The position numbers and the translations under genes were made by a program. This document shows, in pieces, positions 24,225-32,647 of a stretch of DNA of 35,198 nucleotides. The notes below the pieces were generated by a model, which saw only the letters and a list, made by a program, of their open reading frames with translations, had not been told where the DNA came from and searched no databases. Source of the stretch: Planctomycetia bacterium (GTDB lineage: Bacteria; Planctomycetota; UBA1135; UBA2386); contig SXPB01000056.1 in assembly GCA_005776475.1 (NCBI GenBank), positions 1-35,198 of the forward strand. The letters run 5' to 3'. How positions within the stretch are numbered: the first letter of the stretch is position 1; each line of letters begins with the position of its first letter.

Positions 24225-25300
24225 CGGGCACCTTGCGGCAGCGCGCGCAGCACCGCAGCTTCGACCGCTTCGACTTCGATGCCGAGCACGCACTGCGGCG
24301 TGACGCAGGTGCGGCGGCGACAGGGTCGGCACGGCACTTCGTGGAACAGCACGGTGTGCGCTGGCATGCCATGCGCGCGCGGTCCGTAGCGCGTGGAGTC
24401 CTTCGGCCCGAACAAGGCGACGCAGCGGGCGCCGACCGCGGCGCCGAGATGCAGCGGTCCGGTGTCGGCGGCGACGACGACGGCGCATTGTTGCATGACG
24501 CCGGCGAGGCCGAGCAGGCCCAGCTTGCCGCCATCGACGGCGCGAGCGCCGGGCGCGGCAGCGAGCAGCGGTTCGGCCAGCGCGGCTTCCCCGGGACCGA
24601 AGCCGACCAGGATCGTCAGTCCCCGCGCGGCAAGACGGCGCGCGAGTTCGGCGAAGTGTTCCTTGGGCCAACGCTTGAACGCCGCGAACGCCGAAGTGCC
24701 CGGATGCAGGAACACCCGCGACGCCGTGCTGCCGACGAGCAACTCGGGGGGAGGTGGCGGTACCGTGAGCACGGGCGGGGCAGGCAGTCCCGACAAGCCG
24801 ATCGCCGCCAACAGGCGGTGGCCGATGTCGGCGCGGTGCGGCAACGGGGACGGCATCGGCACCGCCAGCGAGTAGGCGCGCGCCGCTCCTTCGCGCGAGC
24901 CGGGGGCCGCTGGCCCGACCCGATGCCGGGAGCGGGCACAGTACACGTGCAGCGCGCTCTTCAGGATGCCGTGCACGTCGAACACGACGTCGTAGCGTTG
25001 CCGGCGCAGTCGCCACAGGCTGCCGGGAATCTGCCAACGTCGTCGGCGTGGGTAGACGTGCACCGTGTCGAGTTGTGGATGCCCGTCGAGCAACGACCGA
25101 AAGCGGTCTTCGACCAGGAAGTCGATGCGCACGTCGGGCCGTTCGCGGTGCAAGGCGGCCACGGTTTCGAGGGCGAACAGCACGTCGCCGAGTGCCGACA
25201 GACGCACGACCAGAACCCGGCCGCCGCGCGGCAGGTAGCGCTCGCCCGGCAGGGCGGAGTTCTCGGTGGCCGGAGCCAGCACGTGCATCCGCGGCAGCAT
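24221..25300 (-). CDS. Glycosyltransferase family 9 (heptosyltransferase-like)
   Basis: The 359-residue protein has the GT9 pattern: RVLVVRLSALGDVLFALETV near the N-terminus, YDVVFDVHGILKSALH, and a C-terminal nucleotide-sugar domain with RVFLHPGTSAFAAFKRWPKE, VVAADTGPLHLGAAVG and ALFGPKDSTRYGP. Family members such as WaaC, WaaF and WaaQ add heptose or related sugars to the LPS core on the cytoplasmic side. A Cys-rich C-terminal cluster (VPCRPCRRRTCVTPQC) is seen in several GT9 members. The N-terminus extends about 25 residues before the conserved strand, so ATG at 25300 or 25288 is uncertain. The divergent Kdo-kinase-like gene supports an LPS core role. Confidence 0.85.
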   Translation of the reverse strand: MLPRMHVLAPATENSALPGERYLPRGGRVLVVRLSALGDVLFALETVAALHRERPDVRIDFLVEDRFRSLLDGHPQLDTVHVYPRRRRWQIPGSLWRLRRQRYDVVFDVHGILKSALHVYCARSRHRVGPAAPGSREGAARAYSLAVPMPSPLPHRADIGHRLLAAIGLSGLPAPPVLTVPPPPPELLVGSTASRVFLHPGTSAFAAFKRWPKEHFAELARRLAARGLTILVGFGPGEAALAEPLLAAAPGARAVDGGKLGLLGLAGVMQQCAVVVAADTGPLHLGAAVGARCVALFGPKDSTRYGPRAHGMPAHTVLFHEVPCRPCRRRTCVTPQCVLGIEVEAVEAAVLRALPQGAR

Positions 25301-25349
25301 TCGCGATCGGGGCCCGGACTTCCAGTGGGCGCCGCTGTCCGCGGCTCTC

Positions 25350-25355
25350 TATCAT
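25350..25355 (+). promoter_or_regulatory. -10-like hexamer TATCAT
   Basis: TATCAT ends six bases before the GTG start at 25362 in the divergent gap between the glycosyltransferase and LPS kinase genes. There is no Shine-Dalgarno. This fits a leaderless start. Confidence 0.45.
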
Positions 25356-25361
25356 CGCTCC

Positions 25362-26153
25362 GTGGCTTCTTCGGTCTCGTTCGTCGAACTGCGCGAGCGG
25401 CGCAGCATCGGTTGGGTGCACCCCGACTTCGCGGCTGGCGGTCTCGAACCGTTCTGGGCCGCCGTGCAGCCGCTGGAGCATGCCAAGGGCCGCGGTGGCG
25501 TCGGCACGCTGGAGATCGCGGGACACACGCTGGTGGTGCGTCCGTACCGTCGCGGCGGCGCGCTCGGCGCGATCCTGCGCGACCGCTACACGCGACCGGG
25601 ACGCGCCCGCGCGGAACTCGAACTGCTGGCGGCGATGCGCGACGAAGGCGTTCCGGTGGTGGTTCCGGTGGCGGCGGTCGGGCGCCGGTCGGGGGCCTTC
25701 TGGCGCCTGCGCCTGTGCACCGAACGGCTCGTCGGCGCGTTGCCGTTGCCGGCCTTCCTCGCCGCGCATCCGGCCCAGCGGCGCTACACCGCCACGGCGG
25801 TGGGCACCGTGCTGCGGCTCGCCTTCGCCGCCGGTTTGCGGCATCCGGATCTGCACCCCGACAACATCCTGTGTGCCTTGCGCGGTGATCGGGTGCGGGT
25901 CGTGCTGGTCGATCTCGACCGCGCCACGCTGCGGCAGCCGGTGCAGGAACGCCATCGCGATGCGATGTTGGCGCGCATGCTGCGCTACCTGCAGAAGCAC
26001 AAGGCCCACTTGCCGGCGGCGCCGACGCGCGCGGAGACGATGCGTTGCCTCGTGGCACTCGTGCCGGATCGCGAACTTCGCCATGCGACCTGGCGCGCCC
26101 TCGATCGCACTGTCGGTCGTGCCATGCGCCGTCGTCGCCTGCTCGGCCGCTAA
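25362..26153 (+). CDS. Lipopolysaccharide (Kdo) kinase family protein
   Basis: The 263-residue protein matches the KdkA/WaaP/InaA group of LPS kinases, which phosphorylate a core sugar in the cytoplasm. Hallmarks are LVVRPYRRGGALGAILRDRY (about 57-76), HPDLHPDNIL with the catalytic Asp (161-170) and VLVDLDRA (181-188). The C-terminal helix region is Arg-rich. The GTG at 25362 is chosen because TATCAT lies six bases upstream; the earlier in-frame ATG would overlap the divergent glycosyltransferase gene. The gene ends four bases before the convergent kinase gene. Kdo is the most likely acceptor, inferred from motif resemblance. Confidence 0.82.
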   Translation: MASSVSFVELRERRSIGWVHPDFAAGGLEPFWAAVQPLEHAKGRGGVGTLEIAGHTLVVRPYRRGGALGAILRDRYTRPGRARAELELLAAMRDEGVPVVVPVAAVGRRSGAFWRLRLCTERLVGALPLPAFLAAHPAQRRYTATAVGTVLRLAFAAGLRHPDLHPDNILCALRGDRVRVVLVDLDRATLRQPVQERHRDAMLARMLRYLQKHKAHLPAAPTRAETMRCLVALVPDRELRHATWRALDRTVGRAMRRRRLLGR

Positions 26154-26157
26154 GCGG

Positions 26158-29100
26158 TCAGCGGCGTTGGTTGGCCGGCTCGGCGGCGGGCGGCGTGGCG
26201 TCGGCGAAACTCAGCGTCCACAATTCAGAACGCCCATCCGCGCGCAATCCCAGCGAGCCGAGTTCGCGCAGCCCGTCGCCATTGCGATCGCCGAGATCGC
26301 ACAACGTGTAAGTGAAGATGCGGTGTCCTTGGTTGCCGGCGAACGTTTGCAGAGGCGCGCCCGTGTCGAGTTCGAAAACGCGCAGATAGCCGTTGCCGAT
26401 CGGGCCGCCTCGCAGCGACGCGACAGCCAGGGCCGGTCGGCGATCGCGGCGCCAGTCGGGCAACACTTGGATTGCGGTGCCAAAGCCTTCGCGCGGTCGT
26501 TCGCCGGTCAGTTCGTACAGCGACCGACCGGTGCGACAACTCAACACCAGAACGCGGCCGGGCTGCGGCTTGCCGCCGGCCCCGGGGGCTCCGACGACGA
26601 TCTCGGCGATGCCGTCGTCGTCGAGATCGCCGCCACCGGCGACAACGTTCCCGTAGTTGGCATCGTGGTCCGGTTCGGAGAACGAGGTGACCATGGCGCC
26701 CGTGGTCGCGTCGAACACCGCGACGAGTCCCGGGGCGCGGCCGAAGTTGCCGCCGACGAGCACGTCGCCGATGCCGTCGCCGGTGACATCACCAGCGTTC
26801 GCGACTGCGGCACCGAACCAGACGCCGCCACGGTCCGCGAGCAGCATCTGCAGCTTGGTGCCGTTGCGTCCCGACAACACGAAGGCTCGACCGCGCGCGT
26901 CGCCCGTGACCTGCATCGGCGGGCAGCCGACGACGACATCGGCGCAGCCGTCGTCATCGACGTCGTCGAGCGCGGCGAGCGTGGCGCCGAAGCTTGGCGT
27001 TGTTTCTTCCACTCGCCATAGCACTCGACCCGTGCGCCCGGACCACGCTTCCACAGCGGCGACGGCAGCGGGGTCGTTGGTGCGCAGCGGGCAGCCGATC
27101 AAAAGGTCATCGCACAGGTCGCCGTCGATGTCACCGAGCGAGACGAGGCTGCGAGCGAACATCGCCGCGTCGTCGTGGCTGTCCCATGTGCGCAGCAAAG
27201 TGCCGTCGTTGTCGCTGCGGATCTCGATGCAGCCGCCGTGGGGCCCACCGACGTCCGGTGGCAGCGAGAAGCACAGTTCTGGCAACGTATCGCCGTCGAG
27301 GTCCGCGGTGCGCACGATGTGATTGCCGTAGATCGCCACGCCTTCGGGGGGCATGGTGATGAACAGGCGACGATCCGCAATCATGTGCAGGCGGGTGCCG
27401 AGGCTCGTCTGGAACGGCAGCAGTTCGCGCGTCACCAGGTCGGTTGGGGTGCCGAGCAGCAACGGGATGCCGGCCGCGGCGATCGCCTGGGAAGGCCACG
27501 GCATTCGCACGGTGAGTTGCGGCACCTGCAGCAGCAGCGAGCCCGAACTGCGCAGTGCGACGCCGACGGGGCGCGGGTCGATCGCAGCGGCTTGGGCCGC
27601 GGCGTCGTCCAGGATGGCGAGCAAGCGCGTTGCCTGTTCGATGCCTTGCACTTGTTCCGGGCGCAGCCAAGCCGCCAGTGGGATCGCATCGTCGCGGCGC
27701 ACGTCGAGTGGCGAGAACGCGAGCCGCGCCGAAGCTTCGGCGTGCAGGTCACGCAAGCCACCGAGACGAAGGATGCCGAACAGGTCCGCTGTTTGCGGCG
27801 ACGCCTGGTGCCGGAGGCGGCTGAACGCGTAGCGAACATGGGCGAGGTAGGCCGGCACATCACGCGACTGCAAGGCCAGGCGGGCGAGTTGCAGGCGAGC
27901 CGAGGCGACGTTGGGCCAACGTTGCAGAACGTGGCGCAGCAGCCGTTCGCCGCCGACGCGTTGGCCGTTGCGCAAGGCGAGGTTGGCGAGTCGCAGCAGC
28001 GGCGTCGGGTCGGTCGCGTCGGCCGCGGCCAGGGCGCGGTAGCGTTGCTGCGCGTCGTCGTGCCGGCCTTCGGCTGCGAGCAGGTCGGCGGCGAGCAGCT
28101 CCCGGCGGGCGTCGATGGCGGCACCGGTGGACGCTGGCAGGTCGGCAATCCACTGCCGCGCCAACGGCACGTCGCCGGTCGCTAGTGCGGCATCGGCCAG
28201 AGCGAAACCGAGCGCGCGCGAAGCGGGGAACGCCCGCGATGCGTGGAACAAGCGCGGGTAGGCAAGTTCGGGAGCACCTTGGTCGGCGACCTGTAGGGCG
28301 GTGCAGGCATCCACCAGCGGATCGTCGTGCAGTGCAGGTGGCAAGCCGTTCCAACAGTTCGCGCTGGCTTCGTAGTCGCCGAGCAGGAACGCCAGCAAGC
28401 CACCGGCAAAGCGATCGTCGGTACTGCTCGGGCCGAGCAAGGGAGCAACGCCGTCGCCGAGCCGGCGATGGGTGGCCGCATTGTGCAACAACGTGCGCAG
28501 CAACGGGCTCGCGGCCAAGGTCGAGGTCGCGGTGGCGGCGTCGATCGAAGCTGCCGCGTGCACGACATCGCGTTCGCGGCGGAGGCGAACGTCGTCGGGC
28601 GTGATCGCCAGGGCCGCATCGTAGTGCTGCACGGCAGCCTGGAAGGCGGCGGCGCGGGCGGTTGCGGCGCTGGCGCGCAACAGCGTGTGTCCCTGCGCGT
28701 CGGTGCCGGTCCAGTCGGTCGGCAGCGTCTCCGGAGTGAGCAATTGTGAGCGTGCGGTGAGCAGGATCTCGGCGGCGCGGGCGCGGGCATCGCTGCGCGC
28801 GTTCGCGTGCGCCGCGAGCGGCCAGATCACCACGGTCGCCAGCACTGCGCTCGCGGCTGCGGCCAACACCACGCGTTGGTGGCGCCGCAGGAACTGGAAG
28901 GCGCTGCGCAGAGGTCCGGCTGGGCGCGCATGGATCGGCTGCAGGCTGAGCAGGCGTTCGAGGTCGTCGGCGAACTCGTCGGCGGTGGCGTAGCGGTGGC
29001 GTGGATCCGGCTCCATCGCCTTGCCGATCACCGTTGCGAGATCGCGTGAGACATGCGGGGCGCGCTGGCGCAGGCCGGGCACGTTGCCGTTCTCGATGCG

Positions 29101-30018
29101 GCGCAGCACATCGTGCGTGCTGTTGCCGGAGAAGGGCGGGCTCGACGTGAGGGCTTCGTACAGCGTGACGCCGAGGGAGTAGACGTCGGTGCGCGCATCG
29201 ATGACGACATCGCCGCCGCGCAGTCGTTCAGGCGCGGCGTAGACCGGTGTGCCGGCGAACTTGCTGCGGTTCGCGCTGATGTCACCGTGCAGGGCCAGGC
29301 CGAAGTCGGCGAGCACGGGCGTGCCGTCGGCGCGCAACAGGATGTTCGAAGGCTTGACGTCGCGGTGCACGAGCCCGTGGCGATGCACTTCGCCGAGCGA
29401 ACGCGCGATGCGGATGCCGAGCCGCACGAACCACTCGACGCTGCTGCGCACGCCCGGGCTGACTTCGTGGCCGAGCACTTCGACCAGCGTCGTCATCGCA
29501 AACGGCTTCGGCCGCTGCCGCAGCTGCAGGATCAGCGACTGCAGGCTCGGGCCGTCGATGTACTCCATCTCGAACGCGAGCATCTCGGCGTGGTCGATGA
29601 TGCGATGGATGTGCACCACGTTCTCGTGGCGGATGCGGGCCAAGGCCCGCGCTTCCTCGAGGAAGCGCTGTTTGGCCATCGCCGACAGCGCCAGCGAATG
29701 CGGCAACACCTTGATGGCGACGTCGCGTTGCAGCGATTGGTGGCGGGCCAGGTAGACGGTGCCCATGCCGCCATGGCCGAGTTCGCGCACGATCTCGTAG
29801 CCGCCGAGCACGGGCCGGCTCGGTTCGCGCCGGCCAGCGACCGAACAGGCGAGTTGCCAGGTCTTCTTGATGCGCTCGCGCAGCTCGGGCCGGTCGCGGT
29901 GGATCTCTTCGAGGTCCGGCGTGTTGCCGTCGAGGATCTCCTGCAGCATCGAGTCGAACAGGTCGGCGAGCAGTTCTTCGTCGTGCGTGTTGGTGTCGCC
30001 GCTGTCGGGCAGCGTCAC
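26158..30018 (-). CDS. Membrane Ser/Thr kinase with TPR-like region and FG-GAP propeller
   Basis: The 1286-residue protein has a helical N-terminus (1-70) and a Hanks-type kinase domain (about 74-357) with GHGGMG (81-86), Lys103, HRDVKPSN (218-225), DFG (238-240) and APE (262-264). A transmembrane segment (about 383-402) and TPR-like helices (about 420-850) follow. From about 930 on are FG-GAP/VCBS-type repeats with Asp-rich calcium-type loops (DLDGDTLPELCFS, DIDGDLCDDLLIG, DVDDDGCADVVVG, DVTGDGIGDVLVGG, DLDDDGIAEIVVG). These should form an integrin-like beta-propeller outside the cytoplasm. The GTG start overlaps the sigma factor stop as GTGA, with GAGGTG upstream, so the two are coupled. 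Confidence 0.9.
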   Translation of the reverse strand: MTLPDSGDTNTHDEELLADLFDSMLQEILDGNTPDLEEIHRDRPELRERIKKTWQLACSVAGRREPSRPVLGGYEIVRELGHGGMGTVYLARHQSLQRDVAIKVLPHSLALSAMAKQRFLEEARALARIRHENVVHIHRIIDHAEMLAFEMEYIDGPSLQSLILQLRQRPKPFAMTTLVEVLGHEVSPGVRSSVEWFVRLGIRIARSLGEVHRHGLVHRDVKPSNILLRADGTPVLADFGLALHGDISANRSKFAGTPVYAAPERLRGGDVVIDARTDVYSLGVTLYEALTSSPPFSGNSTHDVLRRIENGNVPGLRQRAPHVSRDLATVIGKAMEPDPRHRYATADEFADDLERLLSLQPIHARPAGPLRSAFQFLRRHQRVVLAAAASAVLATVVIWPLAAHANARSDARARAAEILLTARSQLLTPETLPTDWTGTDAQGHTLLRASAATARAAAFQAAVQHYDAALAITPDDVRLRRERDVVHAAASIDAATATSTLAASPLLRTLLHNAATHRRLGDGVAPLLGPSSTDDRFAGGLLAFLLGDYEASANCWNGLPPALHDDPLVDACTALQVADQGAPELAYPRLFHASRAFPASRALGFALADAALATGDVPLARQWIADLPASTGAAIDARRELLAADLLAAEGRHDDAQQRYRALAAADATDPTPLLRLANLALRNGQRVGGERLLRHVLQRWPNVASARLQLARLALQSRDVPAYLAHVRYAFSRLRHQASPQTADLFGILRLGGLRDLHAEASARLAFSPLDVRRDDAIPLAAWLRPEQVQGIEQATRLLAILDDAAAQAAAIDPRPVGVALRSSGSLLLQVPQLTVRMPWPSQAIAAAGIPLLLGTPTDLVTRELLPFQTSLGTRLHMIADRRLFITMPPEGVAIYGNHIVRTADLDGDTLPELCFSLPPDVGGPHGGCIEIRSDNDGTLLRTWDSHDDAAMFARSLVSLGDIDGDLCDDLLIGCPLRTNDPAAVAAVEAWSGRTGRVLWRVEETTPSFGATLAALDDVDDDGCADVVVGCPPMQVTGDARGRAFVLSGRNGTKLQMLLADRGGVWFGAAVANAGDVTGDGIGDVLVGGNFGRAPGLVAVFDATTGAMVTSFSEPDHDANYGNVVAGGGDLDDDGIAEIVVGAPGAGGKPQPGRVLVLSCRTGRSLYELTGERPREGFGTAIQVLPDWRRDRRPALAVASLRGGPIGNGYLRVFELDTGAPLQTFAGNQGHRIFTYTLCDLGDRNGDGLRELGSLGLRADGRSELWTLSFADATPPAAEPANQRR

Positions 30019-30650
30019 GGCATCACCTCGGGACCGTCGTCGCTGCCGAGGATCTGGCGCAAGCGGTGGCGGTAGCGAGTCACTCCGCGCAGCAGCCGTT
30101 CCTTCGCGGTCGACAAGGGCACGCCCAGGGTCGTCGCGACTTCGCGCATCGGCACTTCTTCGAACACGCGCAGATGCACCACCTGGCGCAACTCGGCATC
30201 GAGGCTCTCGAGCGCGATCTCCATGGCCCGGGCGCGTTCGCGGAAACCGGCGACACGACTCGGCGTGGTCGAGCCCGGCGGCAGCATCGACGAGACCGAT
30301 TCGCGTTCCGCCAGCAGCGAGAACGGCGCCGTCACGTGGTCGCCACCGCGTTTGGTGCGGCCGGCGGCGCGGGCGGCGTCGCGCACCCGGTTCTTCGCGA
30401 TCGACAGCAGCCACGTGCGCCATGACGACAGGTTGCGCCATTCGTGTTGCTCGCGGTCGCGCCACGAACACCACAACGTCTCCTGCCAGATGTCCTCGAC
30501 CGACACTTCGGTGCGCAGCCGTTGGCCGAGCCAGCTGCCGAGCACCACGAAGATGCCGGCGATGTCGAGGCTCTCGACCAACCGACCCCATTCGGTTGGG
30601 TCACGATGCGGCTCCGCCGCTGGGCGTGGTTCGAGAGTGGCCCTGAGCAA
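30015..30650 (-). CDS. ECF-type sigma factor coupled to the FG-GAP kinase
   Basis: The 211-residue protein has region 2 (about 30-98: SVEDIWQETLWCSW, SSWRTWLLSIAKNRVRDAAR) and region 4 (about 143-200: LDAELRQVVHLRVFEEVPMREVATTLGVPLSTAKERL). A TATCAT hexamer (30700-30695) lies on the minus strand 44 bases before the chosen TTG start at 30650. That start is uncertain because no ATG or GTG with a ribosome binding site was found in frame. The stop overlaps the kinase GTG. The pair resembles planctomycete ECF sigma-kinase modules, in which the kinase may switch the sigma factor on by phosphorylation; that step is inferred. Confidence 0.82.
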   Translation of the reverse strand: MLRATLEPRPAAEPHRDPTEWGRLVESLDIAGIFVVLGSWLGQRLRTEVSVEDIWQETLWCSWRDREQHEWRNLSSWRTWLLSIAKNRVRDAARAAGRTKRGGDHVTAPFSLLAERESVSSMLPPGSTTPSRVAGFRERARAMEIALESLDAELRQVVHLRVFEEVPMREVATTLGVPLSTAKERLLRGVTRYRHRLRQILGSDDGPEVMP

Positions 30651-30694
30651 GGGGAGGCGCGAACGGAACGGAAACGCAGGCGGCGCCGGCGAGG

Positions 30695-30700
30695 ATGATA
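30695..30700 (-). promoter_or_regulatory. -10-like hexamer TATCAT upstream of ECF sigma factor
   Basis: On the minus strand TATCAT is 44 bases upstream of the sigma factor start, suggesting a leader of about 37-40 bases. No clear -35 was seen. Confidence 0.4.
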
Positions 30701-30763
30701 CCGCCTTTGCGCTCCGGCGGCGGCGGCGCGCCGCGCCGGAAGCAGGGATAAGGTCCGGAACGA

Positions 30764-30783
30764 GACGCCGCGGCCGCGGCGTC
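30764..30783. terminator. 20-base perfect palindrome after the deacylase gene
   Basis: GACGCCGCGG and CCGCGGCGTC are adjacent perfect inverted copies. The palindrome starts five bases past the stop of the minus-strand deacylase. There is no T-run, so termination is only possible; a dimeric protein binding site is the alternative. It also lies upstream of the sigma factor promoter region. Confidence 0.35.
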
Positions 30784-30787
30784 GTGA

Positions 30788-32431
30788 TCAGCGGCCTTGG
30801 CGAGGGGTGTTGGCGCGCAGCACGTGGCCGGCCCGCACACCGGTGACCTGGTCACGATCGACGGCCAGTTGGCCGTTCACGAACACGGCGCGAATTCCCA
30901 CCGGCGGCAGCACCGGTTCCTGCCAGGTGGCGCGGTCAGCGACCGTGGTTGGGTCGAACACCACGAGGTCGGCAAAGGCGCCGACGCGCAGTTCACCGCG
31001 GTCGACGATGCCGAACGCCTTCGCCGGCACCGTCGTCATCTTGGCGACCGCGGTGGGCAGATCGAGCACGCCGCGGTCGCGCACGGAGTGGCCGAGCACG
31101 CGCGGGTTGTTGCCCGAACCGCGCGGATGCGGCCGATCGACGCCGCCTTCGTTGCGCAGCCCGGCGTCGCTGGCGATCGCGATCCAGTCTTCGCGCAGGA
31201 AGCGCTCGACGTCGGCTTCCGCCATGGTGTGGTAGATCATGCTGACGCGGGCTGGTGCCGCTGCGGCGAACAGCTCCATCGCCAGCTCCGCTTGCGCGTC
31301 GCGGTCGTCGCGACCGAGGTGCTTCCTGGCGGCCTCCGGCAGCAACATGCCGTTCAGTGCAGTGTGGCCTTTGGCGGCGGCGATGCGCGCGTAGCGGAAG
31401 TCGCCGAACCCGACCTGCTCCATCTTCGCCAGCAGGGCGGCATGGATGCGTTGCCGGAACGCGGCATCGTCGCGCAGCTTCGCCGCGAACTTCTCGCGCC
31501 CGATCTCGAGTTCGTCGGCGGGGAACAACACGTCGAGCCCGGTCGAACTGGCGTCGTAGGCATACTGGTCGACGTGCACGCGTTGGCCGTCGGCGCGGGC
31601 CTTCTGCAGTGCCGCCAGCACCTCCCCGGCGCGGCCGTGGTTCTTCTTGCCGGTGCACTTCACGTGGCTGATCTCGATCGGCACGCCGGCGTCGCGGCCG
31701 ATCGTCAGGGCTTCGGCGATCGCGTCGAGCACGTCGTCGTTCTCGGAGCGGATGTGGCTGGCGTAGATGCCGCCGTGTTTGCCGACGACCTTGGCCAACG
31801 CCGTGATCTCCGCGGTCTTGCTGTAGATGCCGGGCACGTAGATCAACCCGGTCGACATGCCGAACGCACCATGCTGCATCGCGGTGTCGACGAGGTCGCA
31901 CATGCGCTGCAGTTCGGCGTCGGTCGGGGCGCGGTTCGCCGTGCCGAGCACCGCGGTGCGCACGGTGCCGTGGCCGACGAGGCTGCCGTAGTTGGGGCCG
32001 ATACCGCCGCGTTCGAGACGGCCGAAGTGCAGGTCGAGTCGTTCCACCGAGCCGCCGCAGTTGCCGGTGACGAGCGTGGTGACGCCCATGCGCAAGAAGT
32101 TGGCGCAGTTCGGCGAGCGCACGAGGTCCGCGTCGACGTGGGTGTGCACGTCGATGAAGCCCGGCGCGACCGACAAGCCATCGACGTGCAGCACCGGGGT
32201 TCCTGGAGCCACGTCGAAGCTGCCGAGCGCGGCAATGCGACCCGCGCGGATCCCCAGGTCACCGGGGCTGGTCGTTCGCGTCGTGGGATCGACCAGCACG
32301 CCGCCACGCAGCACCAGGTCGAATCGGGTTGTCGCTGGCGGTGTCTGGGTGGGCAGCGTGCAGGCGCCGCCGAAGATCGCGGCGAGGGAGAGCAGGGCCG
32401 TCAGGGCAGCGTGACGCAGCGGGTTGGCCAT
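30788..32431 (-). CDS. Exported N-acyl-D-amino-acid deacylase (D-aminoacylase family)
   Basis: The 547-residue protein is an amidohydrolase-superfamily enzyme. It has an N-terminal lipoprotein-like signal (IFGGAC, possible Cys24) and metal-site motifs GFIDVHTHVDAD (His96, His98), TGNCGGS (Cys125), YASHIRSEND, IEISHVKC and IAIASDAG (late Asp). These match D-aminoacylases that release the acyl group of N-acyl-D-amino acids, probably in the periplasm. The ATG at 32431 is supported by TAGCAT ending eight bases upstream (32445-32440) and by the signal; the longer upstream frame lacks one. Whether it recycles D-amino acid conjugates from peptidoglycan or from outside is unknown. Confidence 0.85.
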   Translation of the reverse strand: MANPLRHAALTALLSLAAIFGGACTLPTQTPPATTRFDLVLRGGVLVDPTTRTTSPGDLGIRAGRIAALGSFDVAPGTPVLHVDGLSVAPGFIDVHTHVDADLVRSPNCANFLRMGVTTLVTGNCGGSVERLDLHFGRLERGGIGPNYGSLVGHGTVRTAVLGTANRAPTDAELQRMCDLVDTAMQHGAFGMSTGLIYVPGIYSKTAEITALAKVVGKHGGIYASHIRSENDDVLDAIAEALTIGRDAGVPIEISHVKCTGKKNHGRAGEVLAALQKARADGQRVHVDQYAYDASSTGLDVLFPADELEIGREKFAAKLRDDAAFRQRIHAALLAKMEQVGFGDFRYARIAAAKGHTALNGMLLPEAARKHLGRDDRDAQAELAMELFAAAAPARVSMIYHTMAEADVERFLREDWIAIASDAGLRNEGGVDRPHPRGSGNNPRVLGHSVRDRGVLDLPTAVAKMTTVPAKAFGIVDRGELRVGAFADLVVFDPTTVADRATWQEPVLPPVGIRAVFVNGQLAVDRDQVTGVRAGHVLRANTPRQGR

Positions 32432-32439
32432 GGCGCCGA

Positions 32440-32445
32440 ATGCTA
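32440..32445 (-). promoter_or_regulatory. -10-like hexamer TAGCAT
   Basis: On the minus strand TAGCAT ends eight bases before the ATG of the deacylase. It fits TANNNT, and no Shine-Dalgarno is visible. Confidence 0.4.
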
Positions 32446-32548
32446 GGAGTGGCATCGCGGCCGACGGGGTGATCGCGCGCGGAAATTTCTGCATGCCCGG
32501 AAGTCGCTGCGGTAACCGGGCCCGGTGTGGAGGGTAGTTGCTGTCGTT

Positions 32549-32574
32549 CCCGATGAGGTGTGATCCTCGTCGGG
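32549..32574. other. Small stem-loop in intergenic region
   Basis: CCCGATGAGG (32549-32558) pairs with CCTCGTCGGG (32565-32574) over ten base pairs, one being a G-T. The loop has six bases. It lies next to the larger hairpin and may form part of the same terminator or a leader structure of the deacylase mRNA. Confidence 0.4.
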
Positions 32575-32584
32575 GGCGCAAACG

Positions 32585-32647
32585 AGACTCTCCACCGAGG
32601 AGGAACGGGCACGTCGCTCGCGCCTCCGGGGGCGAGGTGGAGAGTCT
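32585..32647 (-). terminator. Stem-loop downstream of the gcv/lipoyl/CMD cluster
   Basis: AGACTCTCCACC (32585-32596) pairs perfectly with GGTGGAGAGTCT (32636-32647), enclosing 39 bases that contain a further GGAGG/CCTCC pairing. It begins 37 bases after the CMD gene stop on the minus strand. It is a plausible terminator, although only a short T-run (CGTTT) follows on that strand. Confidence 0.45.
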
